DNA from: Rhynochetos jubatus
Taxonomy: Eukaryota > Chordata > Aves > Eurypygiformes > Rhynochetidae
Length of the DNA: 64,000 nt
Assembly (NCBI GenBank): GCA_027574665.1
Contig: CM050651.1
Location: 10,851,501-10,915,500, forward strand
Reading direction: 5' to 3'
Position numbers and translations under genes: made by a program. This document shows positions 37,201 to 51,509 of the stretch, in pieces; within the stretch, counting starts at the first letter, position 1, and each line of letters begins with the position of its first letter. The notes beneath the pieces were generated by a model. The model had not been told where the DNA came from. It saw nothing but the letters and a program-made list of their open reading frames with translations, and ran no database searches.

Positions 37201-38259
37201 TCTGATGGATTAATTATTGACTAAATATTAATGTATTGAGTTAGATGTGTCAACAGAAGTTCAATACAAAATTGTTAAGAATGCAGATTTTCCCATACCC
37301 TCTTCATTTTCACCGAATAAATATAAAGCTGTACCTCTGTTACTGTTACAGCTTAAGCTTTTATGTTTGTCACAGTAAGTTTAACCTTGTGATTACATTT
37401 CAGATGGGTGCATTGCAATTTCTCTCTCCTGGCTTTTCTGCTGATAGATCTCAGAATCTTTGTGGAGATTAAACCTTATTTTAAAACCTAAGCCACCTAC
37501 CAGGATTTGTTCTTAAGTATCTGCTTTCTGCCAACCAAAAGCTCACACTTCACACGACTGATCCCATTGAACACCACTGCACTGTATCACTTCAGGAAAG
37601 CACTGAAAGGGTAAACACGATAGCAATCTGTTAAAAAAAGGACGTATTTCAGAAAGTATCCATCAATAGTTAATATTAATTGCAAGTCTCTATTGTACAT
37701 GCTACAACGGTTAGTGAATGATTACCTCAAGCTAACTGGATGATGTTTAAAGCATCTATATAGGTTGCCACCCCTGAAGTTACTTTGCTTTCACCTCATG
37801 ACACAACTTGCCCATAATGCTCTAAAGGCAGCGTTTGACTGTGTTACCCCTGTGAGTCACTGCAGAGCAGCAATAACGAAGACCAGCATTGCAGCACTGT
37901 CTGAAAACAGCAATGCAGTCGAGAGAGGCCCGAAATAAAAACCTAAAATAACTAAGTTTGAACGGGACAAATGGCCTAAACACACATGCATGTTTGGGAG
38001 GGCAGAGGCAGCGAGGGACTTTCCTGGGAAGAAAGTAGTTAAATCTGGAAATGAGCTCCAATCCAGAAAGTACAATGTTCTGTTTCAATCATGGACTGAA
38101 GAACCTGGAAATAGACACACACGGAGCAGAGGGGGGTGTCTTCAGACGCTTGTTCCGAAATTCATGGCTCAGTACCATGTCTGTCACTTGGAGTTTGATA
38201 CAGCCAACAAACAGATAATTGGCAGTTAGTCTTTCCTCCCCGCACAGCGTACTAGAATG
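34051..38259. other. Non-coding sequence, no gene recognised
   Basis: The sequence returns to AT-rich composition immediately after the island. Points of interest are a homeodomain-like cluster (GAATTAATTAC, 34963-34973) within a low-repeat stretch at 34850-35030, a (TTTG)n run at 35218-35243, and low-complexity-free sequence around 36240-36520 and 37740-38250. Overlapping open frames at 35988-36504 were inspected and rejected as coding. Confidence 0.5.
35218..35243 (-). repeat. (TTTG)n microsatellite
   Basis: TTTG repeated about four times followed by a run of T. It is the reverse-complement counterpart of the (AAAC)n tracts seen to the left of the island. Confidence 0.8.
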
Positions 38260-38274
38260 GGTTACATGGTAACC
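38260..38274. promoter_or_regulatory. X-box-like palindrome (RFX-type candidate)
   Basis: GGTTAC and GTAACC are exact reverse complements around ATG. The right half GGTAAC is a good RFX half-site, while the left half differs from GTTRCC by one base or one deletion. It resembles the X-box bound by RFX factors at ciliary and MHC genes, but a single match without conservation data is weak. Confidence 0.35.
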
Positions 38275-41200
38275 TTCAATTACGGGACATTCATCAGAAG
38301 ATCATTTAAAAATTCCTGCAGAAAGCACTTTTCGCTACCTTTGGGCCTAATAATAAATTTTATTCTGCATTTGGAGAAACTGACTGAAGCTCCGGTGCCA
38401 TTTAGCATCTTATTTCACAGACAAGCGACTGTCCTACGCAATTAAGCACCTGCGATACAGAGCCTGGTGAGAGTCGCTTCATTGCCAAATGTCTCTTTCA
38501 CTGCGCAAACAACATGGTGAAACATGAAAAGCAGACAACTTACTTTGCTCAGAAGTGGTTTCCAATTATTTCTTTTTTATTTTTGCCTTTTTTTTTTTGT
38601 GTTGTTAACGGCCTTTTCTTTCACAACTCGTTACTGCTCTGAATGAGGTATTGACAGGTGTCTCAGTAAAAAGGCCAGTTCTCTAATCAGTGGTACAAAT
38701 TATTTTACATTTTTATCTGCAACATAGTTGCTCTAAGCTCTGTTGGAAAGCCTCACAGGGGACAGAAACTGCTGTTCCCATTGCAGGAGAAAGACCCTGG
38801 GAAGAAGTGAAGAAAGATAACAGCACTAAAAATGAGAGCAGGGAGGTGGCCTGACAAAGGTATCCTCCCTAAAATATTTTTCCATGGGCAGCATGACATT
38901 TGGAGGAATTTCCCAGAAACTTTGTGCTGGATGATGTGTGCGAACGCTCACTGCAACACTGGGAAATTCCTGTGGGATTTGGTATATTCCCAGTGGTGCT
39001 ACACATCCTCGGTTGGGTGGTCAGTAGCAGCATAACCGTGCTGCTTCCAAAATTTCACAGCTAGGAATACAAATGCTTCTAGTCTAAAAGAGGGGTAGGC
39101 AGGAGACTGGAGAATTATAGAAGCAATGTCCTTGTCTGAAAGCCTTCTTGGAATGAGACATTATGTGGGAATGTGAGTAAATATCGCCCCAGCCCTCAGT
39201 ACCTCTGCACTAGCCTTAGCAACCCACTATATGCTCAGGGACACGTGGCTGTCCTTGATGACATTCCATGGATTCAAGTTTTGACCTAAAGTCAGAACTC
39301 CGATTCCCTCGGATCGTAGAGGAAAGTTGTTCTTTTCTTCTCTGCCACATTTCTAGCTGTGCTCATTTTGCTGCAAAAGGGACACTTGCAGTTTCATAAC
39401 CAACTGCATGGGTAACTTTCACCCAGGAATTGAGAGGTTCCTCATTCCTCCTCTTCACTCCTTTTGCTGCATATGGAGCACCACTGATGAAGCCTATTAA
39501 TTATGCATGTCGAATACACACAAATTCTTTATGAACCCATGAGAATAAAATATATATTTGCCTAACTATGGGCTTGTTAATCAAAGTATTTTGACCAGTG
39601 TAGTTTTTCCTTTGCATATCGCCTAAAAGAAAATCCAAGGTAACTAATCAAGACAACCCTATTCCAAAATTTTATTTCTCTGACCATTCATTTGGGAAAA
39701 ATATCCCCTATTATATGTCTAGTGAAAACTCTGTAGTTATTCCCTTATCTAATAAAATGATGAACATATTTTTGCTGTTCATACCACACTGATGTTACTC
39801 TTTAATAATTTCATGAACTGTTTTCCTCACTATTTTTGGGTTTGATGTAAGATACCTGGTTAAAAACCTTCCTGACCTCAGTGACGTAATGATGGCTCTA
39901 CAGGACTATTTTCATGAATAAAGGGCTCATCCAGTTCAGACACAAACAGTCATAAGCCATAAATTTCTATGTAGACCTGACGCTTTCCCTCAAAATTCAG
40001 CAGTAAGAATACATGTCCATTTCCACAGAAAGTGATGAAGAAATCCTGTCTTTTGTCCCAAACCAAAAATTGAGTTTCCATGACTTTTTTTTAAGCTTAG
40101 GATTTTAATGAGACAGTTTCAACAAGATTATTAACATGGGGGACTACTTCTCTAATTATAATAACCTTTCCGATTCTTTCGGAATAAAATTTGTTAAGCA
40201 CTTTTCATGCGATTTGCTTCATTATCTTTTCATTTAAATCATCTTCAATGACACACCATTTAATTAGGTTTGTTGTACAGGTACCGATGGTTAAACTTGT
40301 GCATTCAGCACATGCACTTTCATTTGACTAACGTAATAAATCTTATTCATGCCAATGTCACCATCCATTACAAAAATTAACAAGGCATCATCCAGTTAAA
40401 CTAAGTTTGCAAAATGTTGTTTATAAAGAATCTTTCTTTCACACCATTATGGTATCCTTTATTGATGGGCTTCCGGGTGTTCTATGATCCTTGTCATAAA
40501 TAAAGATTTACTTGTCAGCATAAGCTGTAAAATGTTACCTGCCAGGAAGTTAGCCAGTGTTCTCCTCCAGTCATAAATATGATTCCCTTTGTTGCGGTAT
40601 TATTAATGTCACATTTTTTCCTGTTACAAGATTTTACAGCCAAGAAAAGAAAGAAAATTGCCTAGTAGTTAATACCAAACATTTTACACACACAGAGAAA
40701 AAAATTTCATATAACAACTTACAAATTTACTTTGGCCTGCGGCAAGAGGTATACATTCACATCTTGTTAAATTTGCAGATAAATATGTATTCCTGTGCAC
40801 AATATTTTTATTGTCAGAATACATTGCTCAGTAGCTGAAAAAAATCAGCAGAATACTCCAGAAAGAATTCTGGCTATGATGATTAAGGGTCCCACAAAAT
40901 CCTCTCTGCTTCCATTACTTTTTTTAACAGCTGCTTTTTCAAATGAAACAAGATTTGCAGGGGAAAAGTAATATACTTTCCTAGATCAGCTGGTATAACT
41001 GGGAGAAAAGACAAGCTTTTAGCCTGCAAGCCCCTCTGTAGGTGTGATTATGATGGTGCTGTCTTTCAGATATTTAGCTACTGCAGATCAACTGAGGTAT
41101 GAATGTCAACATGAGTAAGCATCAGTCACCAAACCTCTACAGTCAATTTAGCTGAGACAAGACTAATTAGAGCCAAAGCAATACATTCCGCGTAGGTCAC

Positions 41201-44200
41201 TGACCTAGTGGAGTTCTGAAACTGTTAACTGAAAATCCATGACCTGAATTTTGTCAGGCTCAGAATACAGACAGGTCGTGAATTCCAATAATTTGTTGTG
41301 TAACAACAATTAAGTTAATATAAGCCCTGCTGATGGATCCTGTTCTAGGGCTATTTGTTGAGAGAGAGAACAAGTCAGGTAACTAAACTGAAGACATGAT
41401 AGCAACCCTCCTTGGTTGTCAGCCGAACTGTATCACATCAAAGCAGTGATAGTTAAATCTGGAAGTGTGCTTGCTGGATTTCCAACAGTCCCCCCCTGCT
41501 GAAGGAGCTGCTGCGCCCCTCTCACAGTGGAGGTGAGGTACAGGATTGTGAGATGGCTCAGATGTCTTTCCAAAACTAACAACTAAGTAGTCATTAGTTT
41601 AAATCATTTTAGCCTAAAAGGCTTCAGAAAATCTAGTGGAAAAAGGAGTGGCTGTTTTCTTTCAGACCACAGCTGCCAGAGGAGACTGAGGCCCTCTCCA
41701 CTGGTCTCATCCCCTTCTCAACAGCACGCTGATGAGCAGTCTCAGCACACTCAGAAGACCTGCTCTACAGTACCTCTTTTCCAGAAAAGTGCTTCCACCA
41801 CTGGGCTATGCTTCACTGTAAAATAGCTTTACTTTCAGCTTTTTTTGTATCTATAAGCTGCTCCACTTTACAATAAAAACCAGAATCGCTAGGACCATGG
41901 CAAAAAAAGAACCCTGTTCATGCTGTGTCTCTTCTTCAAGGACTGTGCATTCAGTGATTGTTTTATGAATGAATGTCAGGCAAGTGCTCTTAGATAGGCT
42001 CAGAAATGCGAGGCTCAGATAAGAACAAAACCAGACATAGAAGATCTTTTAAACTCCTGCAGAACATCTGAGGAAAAATAGATGAGAATGGCTAAGGGCT
42101 CTATGCTCCTTCAGTATAACAAAGCTACTTTGTAGGTCAAGCTCACTGCAGTGCTGTAGGAAATGCTTAGGGATCAGGTGTTCTAAATTAAAGACACAAT
42201 GAACAGGCATGGCTGGTACGCATCCACCCCCTTCCTGCATGAAAAAGGCAAAAAAGTATATTTTTATTCTAATTATCAACCTCAAGAAAATTTTGACATC
42301 TGTTCTCTGGTTTTGAGGCTTTGTGACAGTAGGAATGACTGCAGTGCTGGGGCATCAGCACATGAGAAGGTCCAAAGAGCTGGTTTGAAGACAGGTTTTA
42401 AAGAGGTTGTCAGTCCTAGGCAATGACAATAAAACTGGAGCAGCCCAAAATGAAGACAGAAACAGACACCATTACATCTAAAAATCATAGGAAAATTTCA
42501 AGAAATATGATGATTAGAGCAGAACAAGTAGATGAGCTGGGCATTAAATCCAGAAAACTGTTAATACCAATAATTCCAGAGTGCTTTGGTTTTTAGCTAA
42601 CTGAATGAGTCTGCGGTTAAAATACTTAAAATAAACAGAAAAAGTTCTTAGTATTCAAAACCTTTTTTCCTCTTTTGCTTTGCTGCTCTGACAATAGTTT
42701 GATCTACAAAGTCTATACATGTACATGCAGTAAAAAATCTAATTAGAACTTGTGTATTTTAACATTTATAATTGTATAATTAAAAATGTAGCAGTAACAG
42801 ATACATAAAGAAGAGAGAATAAGAATTGTCTGAAATGTTGACTTTCATAGTTCATGACTTTTCATCACTTAATTATGCAAATCATGTAATCTTAACATAG
42901 CTTTCTCAATAGAATATGGCTTTCTGCTATTAATTTTCTATGTCTGCTTCTTTTACATCCTCTTTGTACTCCCTGTCCTCAGTATAAAATATTTAAATGT
43001 AGGGTCAAAACTAGAATTTAGTGTACATAGACTTAAAAAAATTCACTGTTCAGAAAAAGAAAGAAAAAGTGAAATGTAAAGTTTACATTCAATGTAAAAG
43101 AGCAACTATTATCTCTACTCATGAGAGCTTTCAAGGACAAAAGGAAGACTTGTATTTTTTAAGCTGTGTATTTTACTGCAGGTTGCGAAAAGATAAAAAT
43201 CTGTATGCTGTGGTAAAAACAAACATTTCAGGTTATATTTTATGGATGGAAATAAAATGGCTAACCTTAAGGTTTTTGGGTTTTTTCCTCCCTTTATCTA
43301 GATTCTAGTCCACTGCCATTCTCCCTCAGGGAAACTACTTTTTTCTTGGCTGGTCTCTCTCACTCCAATATATTTGGTTACATCATGGAGATTGTACTTA
43401 ACCCAGCTTTTTCTCTATTGTCACCAGCAGTAGCAAAGCATCACTATCCTACTTCTTTTTGTTTGTTTTATAAACTGAAAATTATAATCAGTACACGTAA
43501 TAGTTTTATTTGCAGAAGAATCTGGGCGGTATAAGGAAGGTGATAGACTTTCTGCTCACCCGCACATTATACAAAACACTTAGTTTTAATAAATAAAATT
43601 AAGCTTGTGTATGGTTGGATCAAAAGAGAGAAACTTAGTACTGCTGGTCCCATGCTTTCAAATCCATTGGATTTGAGACAAAATGAAAGTTCTGGCCAGC
43701 TATGAAAGCAACCAACAATAGCTACAATGCTTAATGTCACCTTTATTTTAACAAGTATGAGCAAAGATAGCAGACAGTATGGGACAAAACAAGAAATAGC
43801 TAAAACACGGAAAAAATGAGATATTCCGTATCTACTGATACAGTGAAAGGGTAAATGCTATCAGTATTCAAAAAAACCAAATCAGTTCAGATTAAAGGTC
43901 CTCCAATGCATTTTCTCCAAATGTCACCTGTGTGCCTTCTATAACACATATTTGAAAAAAATATTTTTGAAAATTTTTTGCTAGATATAAAATAATTGAT
44001 ATTTTATATTTTGAAAACATCTTTCTGGTTCTCAGCAAGTCTTGTTTCCATTCACCCACCTGAGTAAAAGTAATTGTTATGAAAAAAGGAACACAACAAA
44101 ACACACAGTATTTTGATAAACCACTTAATGTTATTAATAAAAAGCCACAGACCCATATACCAACATGAACATGAAAATCCCCCACGTCCTTAATTCTGGT

Positions 44201-47200
44201 CTGGCTTCACAAAACAAAGAACACTGACTTGCAGATCAACGAAAACAAGCCTGACCCTGATATTAACTTCACTCTGTATTATTATTCCTATTTTGTTCAC
44301 CTTCAGTGGAAATATGTTTCATACACTCCTGTACAATAGATCTTGTTTCCCCCACTTTTCTCATAGAGACGGTCTTTCCCATTTCCTCCCAGCCACATCA
44401 CCCCCCATGTCTTTGGTTCTGAGAGCAGGTCAGTCAGTGGGAATCCACTTAACACTCCCTTCCCTCCTTAAAAAATCCACTTAAAAAAATCTCTTCCCTG
44501 TTGCTTAATCTGATATTTTTGGTGAGGGGCATGCTGCAGAGTATTTAAGCTATCAATGTGCTGCAGAAGAACCAAGTAAAAATGGGGAAAAAAAAGAAGT
44601 GTATATGAATGAACAACTTCCTGTAAGGATAGACATCAAAAAGGGATTTTTGTGTCACTTCTAATAGGGAGCAGGAACTGAAATAATTCAAAGAATACAA
44701 ACCTTAAACATGAACACCTGGAAAGTTAATCTGTATGCTTGGCTAGAGCACAGCATTACGATCTTGTTACTAAGGAACACTCAAAAAGGTACATAAGTAG
44801 CATTCACGGGTAAGGAGAAAACTGAAATACAAGACCAACACTGATTGAAGATACAGACGAGGAGTGCTTCTGTTGATGCTAAATGGTTAAACTGAATGCT
44901 TTGGAAAATGAGATAAATCAAGGGAATCATGGTATAAAGCTCCACAGAACAGCAACGAACAGCATTAAGAAAACCTACGGACAAGTGTCCCCGGTAACAC
45001 TTACTATGCCTCAACTGCTTTCAGTCTCTGCTATAAGAATCCCAGGTGGCTATACAGGAATACAAGAGAAATCAACCACTAGTCAGCCGCAGAGAAACGT
45101 TTGGAGATTGTACACTTGTACCCTGGATTCTTTAATACAGATTATTATAGTTAGTTCAGTGCTTAAATAATTGCCTAGAACTGAATAACAAAGCACGAGT
45201 ACAAGGAGAGCTCTCCAAATTAATCATACATTGCAAGTGCTTGAAGCAAGAGCTTTCAACTTTGGTTTTCCTGTCCTTGATTTCTGTCACAGCAACAGTT
45301 CGGTAGTACTGTAACATTTCTCAGAGGCTGCTGAGGTGAATTCAGACAGTAACAGGATCAATGAAAGGCTACCATGATGAGCAGTAGGACAAAGCATCTG
45401 AGATACGAGAAGAAATGAGGTTCGTTTAGTCTCATAAAGAGAGATGAGATGCAGATACTTCAGGACAGTAAGCAAAGGACAAGACCTGCTTAAAGTAACA
45501 GAAGATATAACCGTATGAAAAAAACCTCAAATAACAGATTTCACATTGGCCAAGTATACACTTTAAAACCTGCCTCTTTCCAGAAAAAAACACCCCAAAA
45601 CATCAGCTCTGCCAGAAACACAGCCAAAGTCTTTGCATTGAGCCTTCGTGGCTGTCAGTCCTGAAGCGAGTTCTGTGCCACAGGCTTTTCAGCAGCCAAA
45701 CACCTCAGTGGTCCCACCTCCTTTTCCCAGCTCAGCAGCTCCAAGATAAGGGAGGCAGAGGGCACGATTTTATACTCTTCAGCTCTCGGCCTTCTAGCTT
45801 GGCATCACAACAAAGCCAACAAGTTAAGCCTTCTGTACTAGTGTACTTTCTATTCATTTTCACTCTTCATCAAGAATACTTAATAGGTGGAAATCTCGTC
45901 AGATCTCAGCCTCCTCGCTACCATAATACATCATTTTCCAACCTCCCTCTTTTTCCACAGTGTGTTCCCCTCAGTTGTGATTCCATCCTCCACATTATTT
46001 CAGCTGAAATAGATACACTGCTTTGTCACAGGCAGCTGTTCCTGGTTTAGAGAGGTATCAACAACCTCACTCAATGTCTTTCTCTGTGTTTATCTAGGAG
46101 GACAGATGATAAGTCCTTAGATAGGAAATGAGATGTCAGACTTTAATCCATTGCACTAGTGGATGTTTAAAGTGTAGGAGCATGAGGAGAAATAAAATGA
46201 GAAATTTGTAATTAATTTCTCAGCACTCTAGACTGAGAAATTTTAGTCTTTTAGTCTGGTGATGATAATATGTGAAAAAGTAGGATTCAATTCCTTCAGG
46301 CACAGGAGGGTGCTGAAGCTGGACTTGTGTATGTCCCTGAAAACAAGGCATTTAGTAAACAAGGCATCTAGATGTTTTCACCACTTCCTCCTATGGAAAA
46401 CTCCCAAGTGTCTTGAAATTCATCCCGATAAAGAACTGTGCATAACTACACTAATATTTGGACATGCTTTCCATATTCTTCCCCTTGGAAACGTTAAGAA
46501 TCAGTCAGAGCTGCCCCTGTGCTGCTTTAATGCAGTACATCAGGGTTTACATGGCTTTTCCACTCTCCGTGCAATGTAACGGCACTGCAGGGTCTACCCT
46601 CATGCATTTAAAATAATACTCCAGCTTTCAATGCCACCGCAGGGGGCAGATTGTTTGCTAGTGCCATGTTCCAACAGCCACAAAAATATAAAATATCCTT
46701 CACAGTAAGGCTGTCATTTAATCATAAAGTTTATAATCAAGCAGGCTGCTCAGCTGAGAATGCACATGAAGCTAGCTGGGAATAGAGGAGAAAAACAACC
46801 TGTCTCATTCAAGACTGTGAAGATATATGCAGTGCAACCCTCCGTTCCATCCTCCCTCCCAGAATCTGTCTCCTAACATTAACCTAAAGTTGAAATTAAT
46901 TTAGAAAATAGTTTAAAGTCTCCTACATACCATTTAAGCTTGTGAAGAGGCATGGCTATTTCAGCAGTATGCTTCACAGACACTGCTGAGTGCCCCTCTC
47001 CTTGTCTTTCACTTTTCTTCCTACAAACCAGGCTACAGCACAGTTAAGGCTGTCTCCCTTTGCACCTCAACTGCCCCCCTCCTTTCTCACCTTTCTCTTG
47101 CAACACTTAAGTGTAATTAAGTTGAATTTAATGGATGCCTCTCACACATCTACTAACCTGCTAGAAGCTGTGGGATTCAAATGGCATCTTGCTGGACTGT

Positions 47201-50200
47201 TCCAGAGGTTGCAGCTCCTAGTGCCTGCATTTCCAGGACACTGGATACTGGTGTGTCACCAGCTGTTTGCAGATGGCCAAGCTGTTCTGATTGCCTGAAC
47301 TTCAGATGATGGCATTTAGGCAAGAGGGTGAACGCCTGACTGCCTCATCTTCAGGAATCTGGAAATAACAAACCTGAGCAGAGATTTAGTGGTGGAGAGT
47401 ACCTTCCTTCATACCTATCCTTCCAGCTTTTCAAAAGCAGAATGAATGGTTGAAAATAGCTCATCATTTTCTTTGCAAATATTCTCAAGGATGACATGAT
47501 TAAAGAAAATTTAGGCTCTGTGATATTTGAACCATATAGATAATGACAGTGTGCTATTGCATGAGGTAAAGACTCAATACATCTGGTTTTAAGGAAAGAT
47601 GAGTGCTGATACATCATTTCTTTAAGAGTCCAAAATATTTAGAGGACAAGAAAGGACTATGTGGACCATGAAAATCTCACGCGCAACACAAATTCATATT
47701 CAAAAATTATAAGTTGGCTTATTTCTTTCTACTTCCATGATTTAAGGACCAGATTTGCTCGTGACGACACACCACCACAGGTCTTACAGCTATTTTATAC
47801 TAACACAAATATGGGTCTATCAAAAATGGGTAAACAGGATTCCTAAGAACACAGTAGCACCTACTACTGACTCAGGTAGATATTCTGTGTACCTGAATTA
47901 CTAGTCTTTTTGCAAAGTTTCTTCCTATAGTACTTACTTCCAGTAAATGCATTTAATACATAACAGTTTTGTTATGCCCCTGACCGTCACGGATGACAAT
48001 CTAGAGCTTTGAAGTAGTTCTGCTCTCAGGTTGCTGAGGAGTGCACGTTTTTTCCTGTTAAGGCTGGTGTTATTCCACCTATGCTTCACACAGTTAATCT
48101 TGCCACTCCTGCCTTCTCTCTTGTAACTTTCAAGGCATTTCCTGGACTACTGAAAGTAGTTTAAACAGAGGACACTCTTCTGATGGGGGGTCAAACATCT
48201 CCTGCGCATTTTTCACTAGGTCAGTTGCTAGTTAAGATTTCTATCAAGCTTTTATAGAAATCACTGTGATCTTTGGTGTTTTCATTTGTGGGCCAAATAC
48301 TGTTATCTTTCCTCATATTTCAGACTGTAAAAGAATGCTGTTTAAATGATTTAAAAGCAATTAAAAAAAATCTTCATGAACGTAAGCCTGTAAAATCAAT
48401 TTCAGTATCATGCTGATGAAGTTTACACTTTTCAACAGCTGTGAAGGTGGCTTCAAGGGTGAATGGTGATTTGATGTTTCAAAACCAAACCAAGACAGAT
48501 AAATAGCATAACCTGCTGAATTTAAGAAAAGCAACTCGAAACCTCAAGCAGATTACTACTCGGAGACAATCCGTACACCACCATTTAAGATGAAGGTGGA
48601 TTTATGGCCTTATCTTGTGGTCATAGGCAGTCTGAATTAACTTGAACGCTGATCAGATGAAGTAACTTGAAAACCAAGAAAAAGCAGACAGGCAACCCAA
48701 GTCACTGTGGGCATGATGTGTATTGCACGCAGAGAGCAGAATATCACAAACCTGTTGATCTAAACAATTTCTGTACGGGCAGAGGTGACCTGAGTGCGCA
48801 GAAATTTGAAACGCAGACATATCAATGCCACCGAGTGAGATAAGCAGCATTTGGAATTCTAGGCAGGTAACGCCCATGAAAACTCACGCAATTGCACAGG
48901 TTCCAGTGTAACTTGGCTGTAGTACAGGATGGAAAACTTCAATTGAAATTTTTCTTCTATTTTGCATGTAAAAGTGGGCTGAATCATCCCGTGTTTCAAT
49001 AAACACACAGTAGGGTGTATTAGTAGTTACAGAGCTAGGCTGACTCACTGATAAGAGAAAACTAAGAACTACTTCACATTATCTTCTAATAAACATTACA
49101 GCATTTCCAGTTTTGGTCAGTGTTTTACAAGTGAAATAGATAGTGGATACCTGAATACTATAAAAAAGGGTAACATCCAGATTTTTGTTGGGCATGACAT
49201 CTACACAGCCATATACCTGTAAAAGATTTTGGATAATAGCATCTGGGTAAATTTCATTTCTCAGGGGAAAAAATTCTAACTTAATTCAAATAATTAAATG
49301 ATTACTAACTTCATTACCACATAGAAAATTCAAGACATCTGTAACATAAAGCATCTCTTTGTAAATCATGCTTTTAATATAATTAGGTCAATATATCCTG
49401 CATTATTGGGTCAGGTTAAGAGCTGAGATGACGCAAGCTTACTCTTTGTGTCAACAAAAGCAGCTGGACAAAGAAATCTCTATTACCCATGAAAGGAACA
49501 AATCTTGTTCAGTACGTTCTAAGTGCAGTCTATTATATAAAACACATAAAATGTCAGTATAACTTTCTCACAAAACCAGGAGTGCATCACTTTATATTTG
49601 GAGTGATCAATGCAGTACTTTTTGAAGCATGAACTTAATATTAGGCATATTTAAGATAAGATATTCACTTCTTGTACATCACTAAGAATGATGGCAGGAT
49701 GGTGAGTGTTACTGAAGAGAGTAACAATTAGTTGAGTGAATATTTCTCTTGTAAATCAGATATACCCCAGAAAATTGTAACTCCATTAAGTCTTTGTCAT
49801 TAAAAGGATTGTTGACTGAAATGATTATTCAGGTTTGTAAACCAGCGTTCACTCAAGGCAGAAAATGAAAAGGATATGAATGACAACTCCATATTGCCTG
49901 CAGCCATCCAGTGGCATGCATGAACCGAAGGAAAGGGAAGGTCAAGTAGCAAAGTGAATTGCAATGTACGGGGCGTCTCTGGAAAGTGCCACAGGTGTTG
50001 GCTGAGACAGCTACATCATAGGAAAACTGACAGGATTGCTCAGGCCAGAAAGTAATAGGGAAAAATAAGGATGCTTCGCATTTCAACTGATGTCTGAACA
50101 TTTAGGGATTACTAGAATTAAAGTGTTTACTATAATGCTAAGCGAATTTTGTGATGATAACACCCCCATCCACTTAATGACAACACTGTGTTTCATGATT

Positions 50201-50329
50201 TGAAACCTCCCTTGAAAGTAAGGTACAGACTGTTTTCTTCCAAACAAACTCAGCTTGCAGTTAGCCATATTTGAATTCCACCCAAGGAATTCATTAGGCT
50301 GTATTGATTTATTGATACAAGAGCCGGGT
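38275..50329. other. Gene-poor AT-rich stretch, possible conserved non-coding sequence
   Basis: Twelve kilobases without a recognised exon, RNA gene or mobile element. The segment 39480-40560 lacks obvious repeats and has homeodomain/POU-type words, for example TATTAATTATGCAT at 39495-39508; it could contain conserved regulatory DNA. A cluster of repeated 9-mers lies at 46198-46256. Short open frames throughout look random. Confidence 0.5.
46198..46256. repeat. Short inverted and direct repeat cluster
   Basis: TGAGAAATT occurs at 46198-46206 and again in the same orientation at 46234-46242, and inverted (AATTTCTCA) at 46214-46222. Immediately after, TTTTAGTC is tandemly duplicated (46241-46256). 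This is likely local duplication or slippage; no binding factor is assigned. Confidence 0.75.
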
Positions 50330-50351
50330 CTAATTTGCATGTGTAAATTAG
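50330..50351. promoter_or_regulatory. Homeodomain/POU-like palindrome
   Basis: CTAATTT and AAATTAG are exact reverse complements around an 8-bp centre, and the left arm runs into ATTTGCAT, the consensus POU octamer core. The surrounding 50100-50640 has no repeats and a non-random look typical of conserved non-coding enhancers, although I cannot test conservation. Confidence 0.4.
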
Positions 50352-51509
50352 CAGGAAGAACATTTCCCATTACTTAGCTATACGGCTGGAATGACTGTTT
50401 ACTTAATTTCCTCCTGCACCGCTCTGGTTTTTGCAAGATGCATTTGCAACCAAAGATGTCATCTCAGATTTAGTTACATGTTGCATATGCTTTATAAAAA
50501 AGTAAAGCAGTACAAACCTAATGTCTTGGAATTACAATTCGCTACCAGTCATAATGCTCTCAAAACAGAATGGCTCCGTCGTTTGGAGCACTTGAGTTTT
50601 TCCTTCATGCAAGTACTAGAAAAAGCTGTTTGAATCTTAACTTTCTCTTAATAATAAAGTGTTTTCTGTCATACTTGACACAATTTTCTTAGAATTCTCC
50701 TATATACATCTCAGTTTCAGTACTTCACCTTCACGGGAGGTGGGGAATAAAACTCACTTGAACACATCTATTGTAAGATAAATTATAAGATAATACATCT
50801 ATTTTACTACCTCTTTTTTTTAAGGAAACAGTCATTTGGACACTTTCTCAATTAAGTGAATCAAGAAACAGAGTCCAAATGAAATTTTAACATCTCATAC
50901 CGCATCATTTTAACTCCAGAGGATCAGGTTTGAATAAATCTGGTTATACTATTAGTTTCCTCTCAGATCCCCAGAAAGGAGGTAACAAAGGAAGTCCATC
51001 ACCTGAGGATGTGCGATGAGTCACCTTATCTTTTTGTTCACCAGAGGATTTAAAACCCTCTTAAGGGCCCAGACACTCCCACCCCACAAAAATGGAGATG
51101 GCCAAGAATATAAGAATTCAGTGTAGTTGGTTTCCAGTACTGTGCAGTGGGACCGGAACCAAAGAGTGTGTCTTGCTCCAAAGGGCCTGCTCCTTCAAGT
51201 AGTGTGACAAGTTAAAGTAGGGCAGCAAGCTTCCATCAAAAATTGATTTCCCAGAAGTGACCCAGTTATTTACTCCTCGATGTGTAACTGGGTAACTTTT
51301 ATTTGTTGGTTAGTAACTTGGAAAAGGATAAATAAAGAGAGTGAGATAATTTTAAGGCTACGACCTTATATTTTAGCTCACCAACAAGCTGTTGTGAAAG
51401 CTACAGTTTAATTGACTGAAAACACTGTGGCTACCTACTGATCTGTCCAAAACCGAGCAAGGTCACAGCTGCCCTGAAGTGGGAATTGAACAGGGGGTTT
51501 TTTTGCTGC
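50352..51509. other. Non-coding sequence, no gene recognised
   Basis: AT-rich; the first 300 bp may belong to the same possible conserved element as the palindrome at 50330. Nothing else was recognised before the ancient CR1 copy. Confidence 0.55.
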
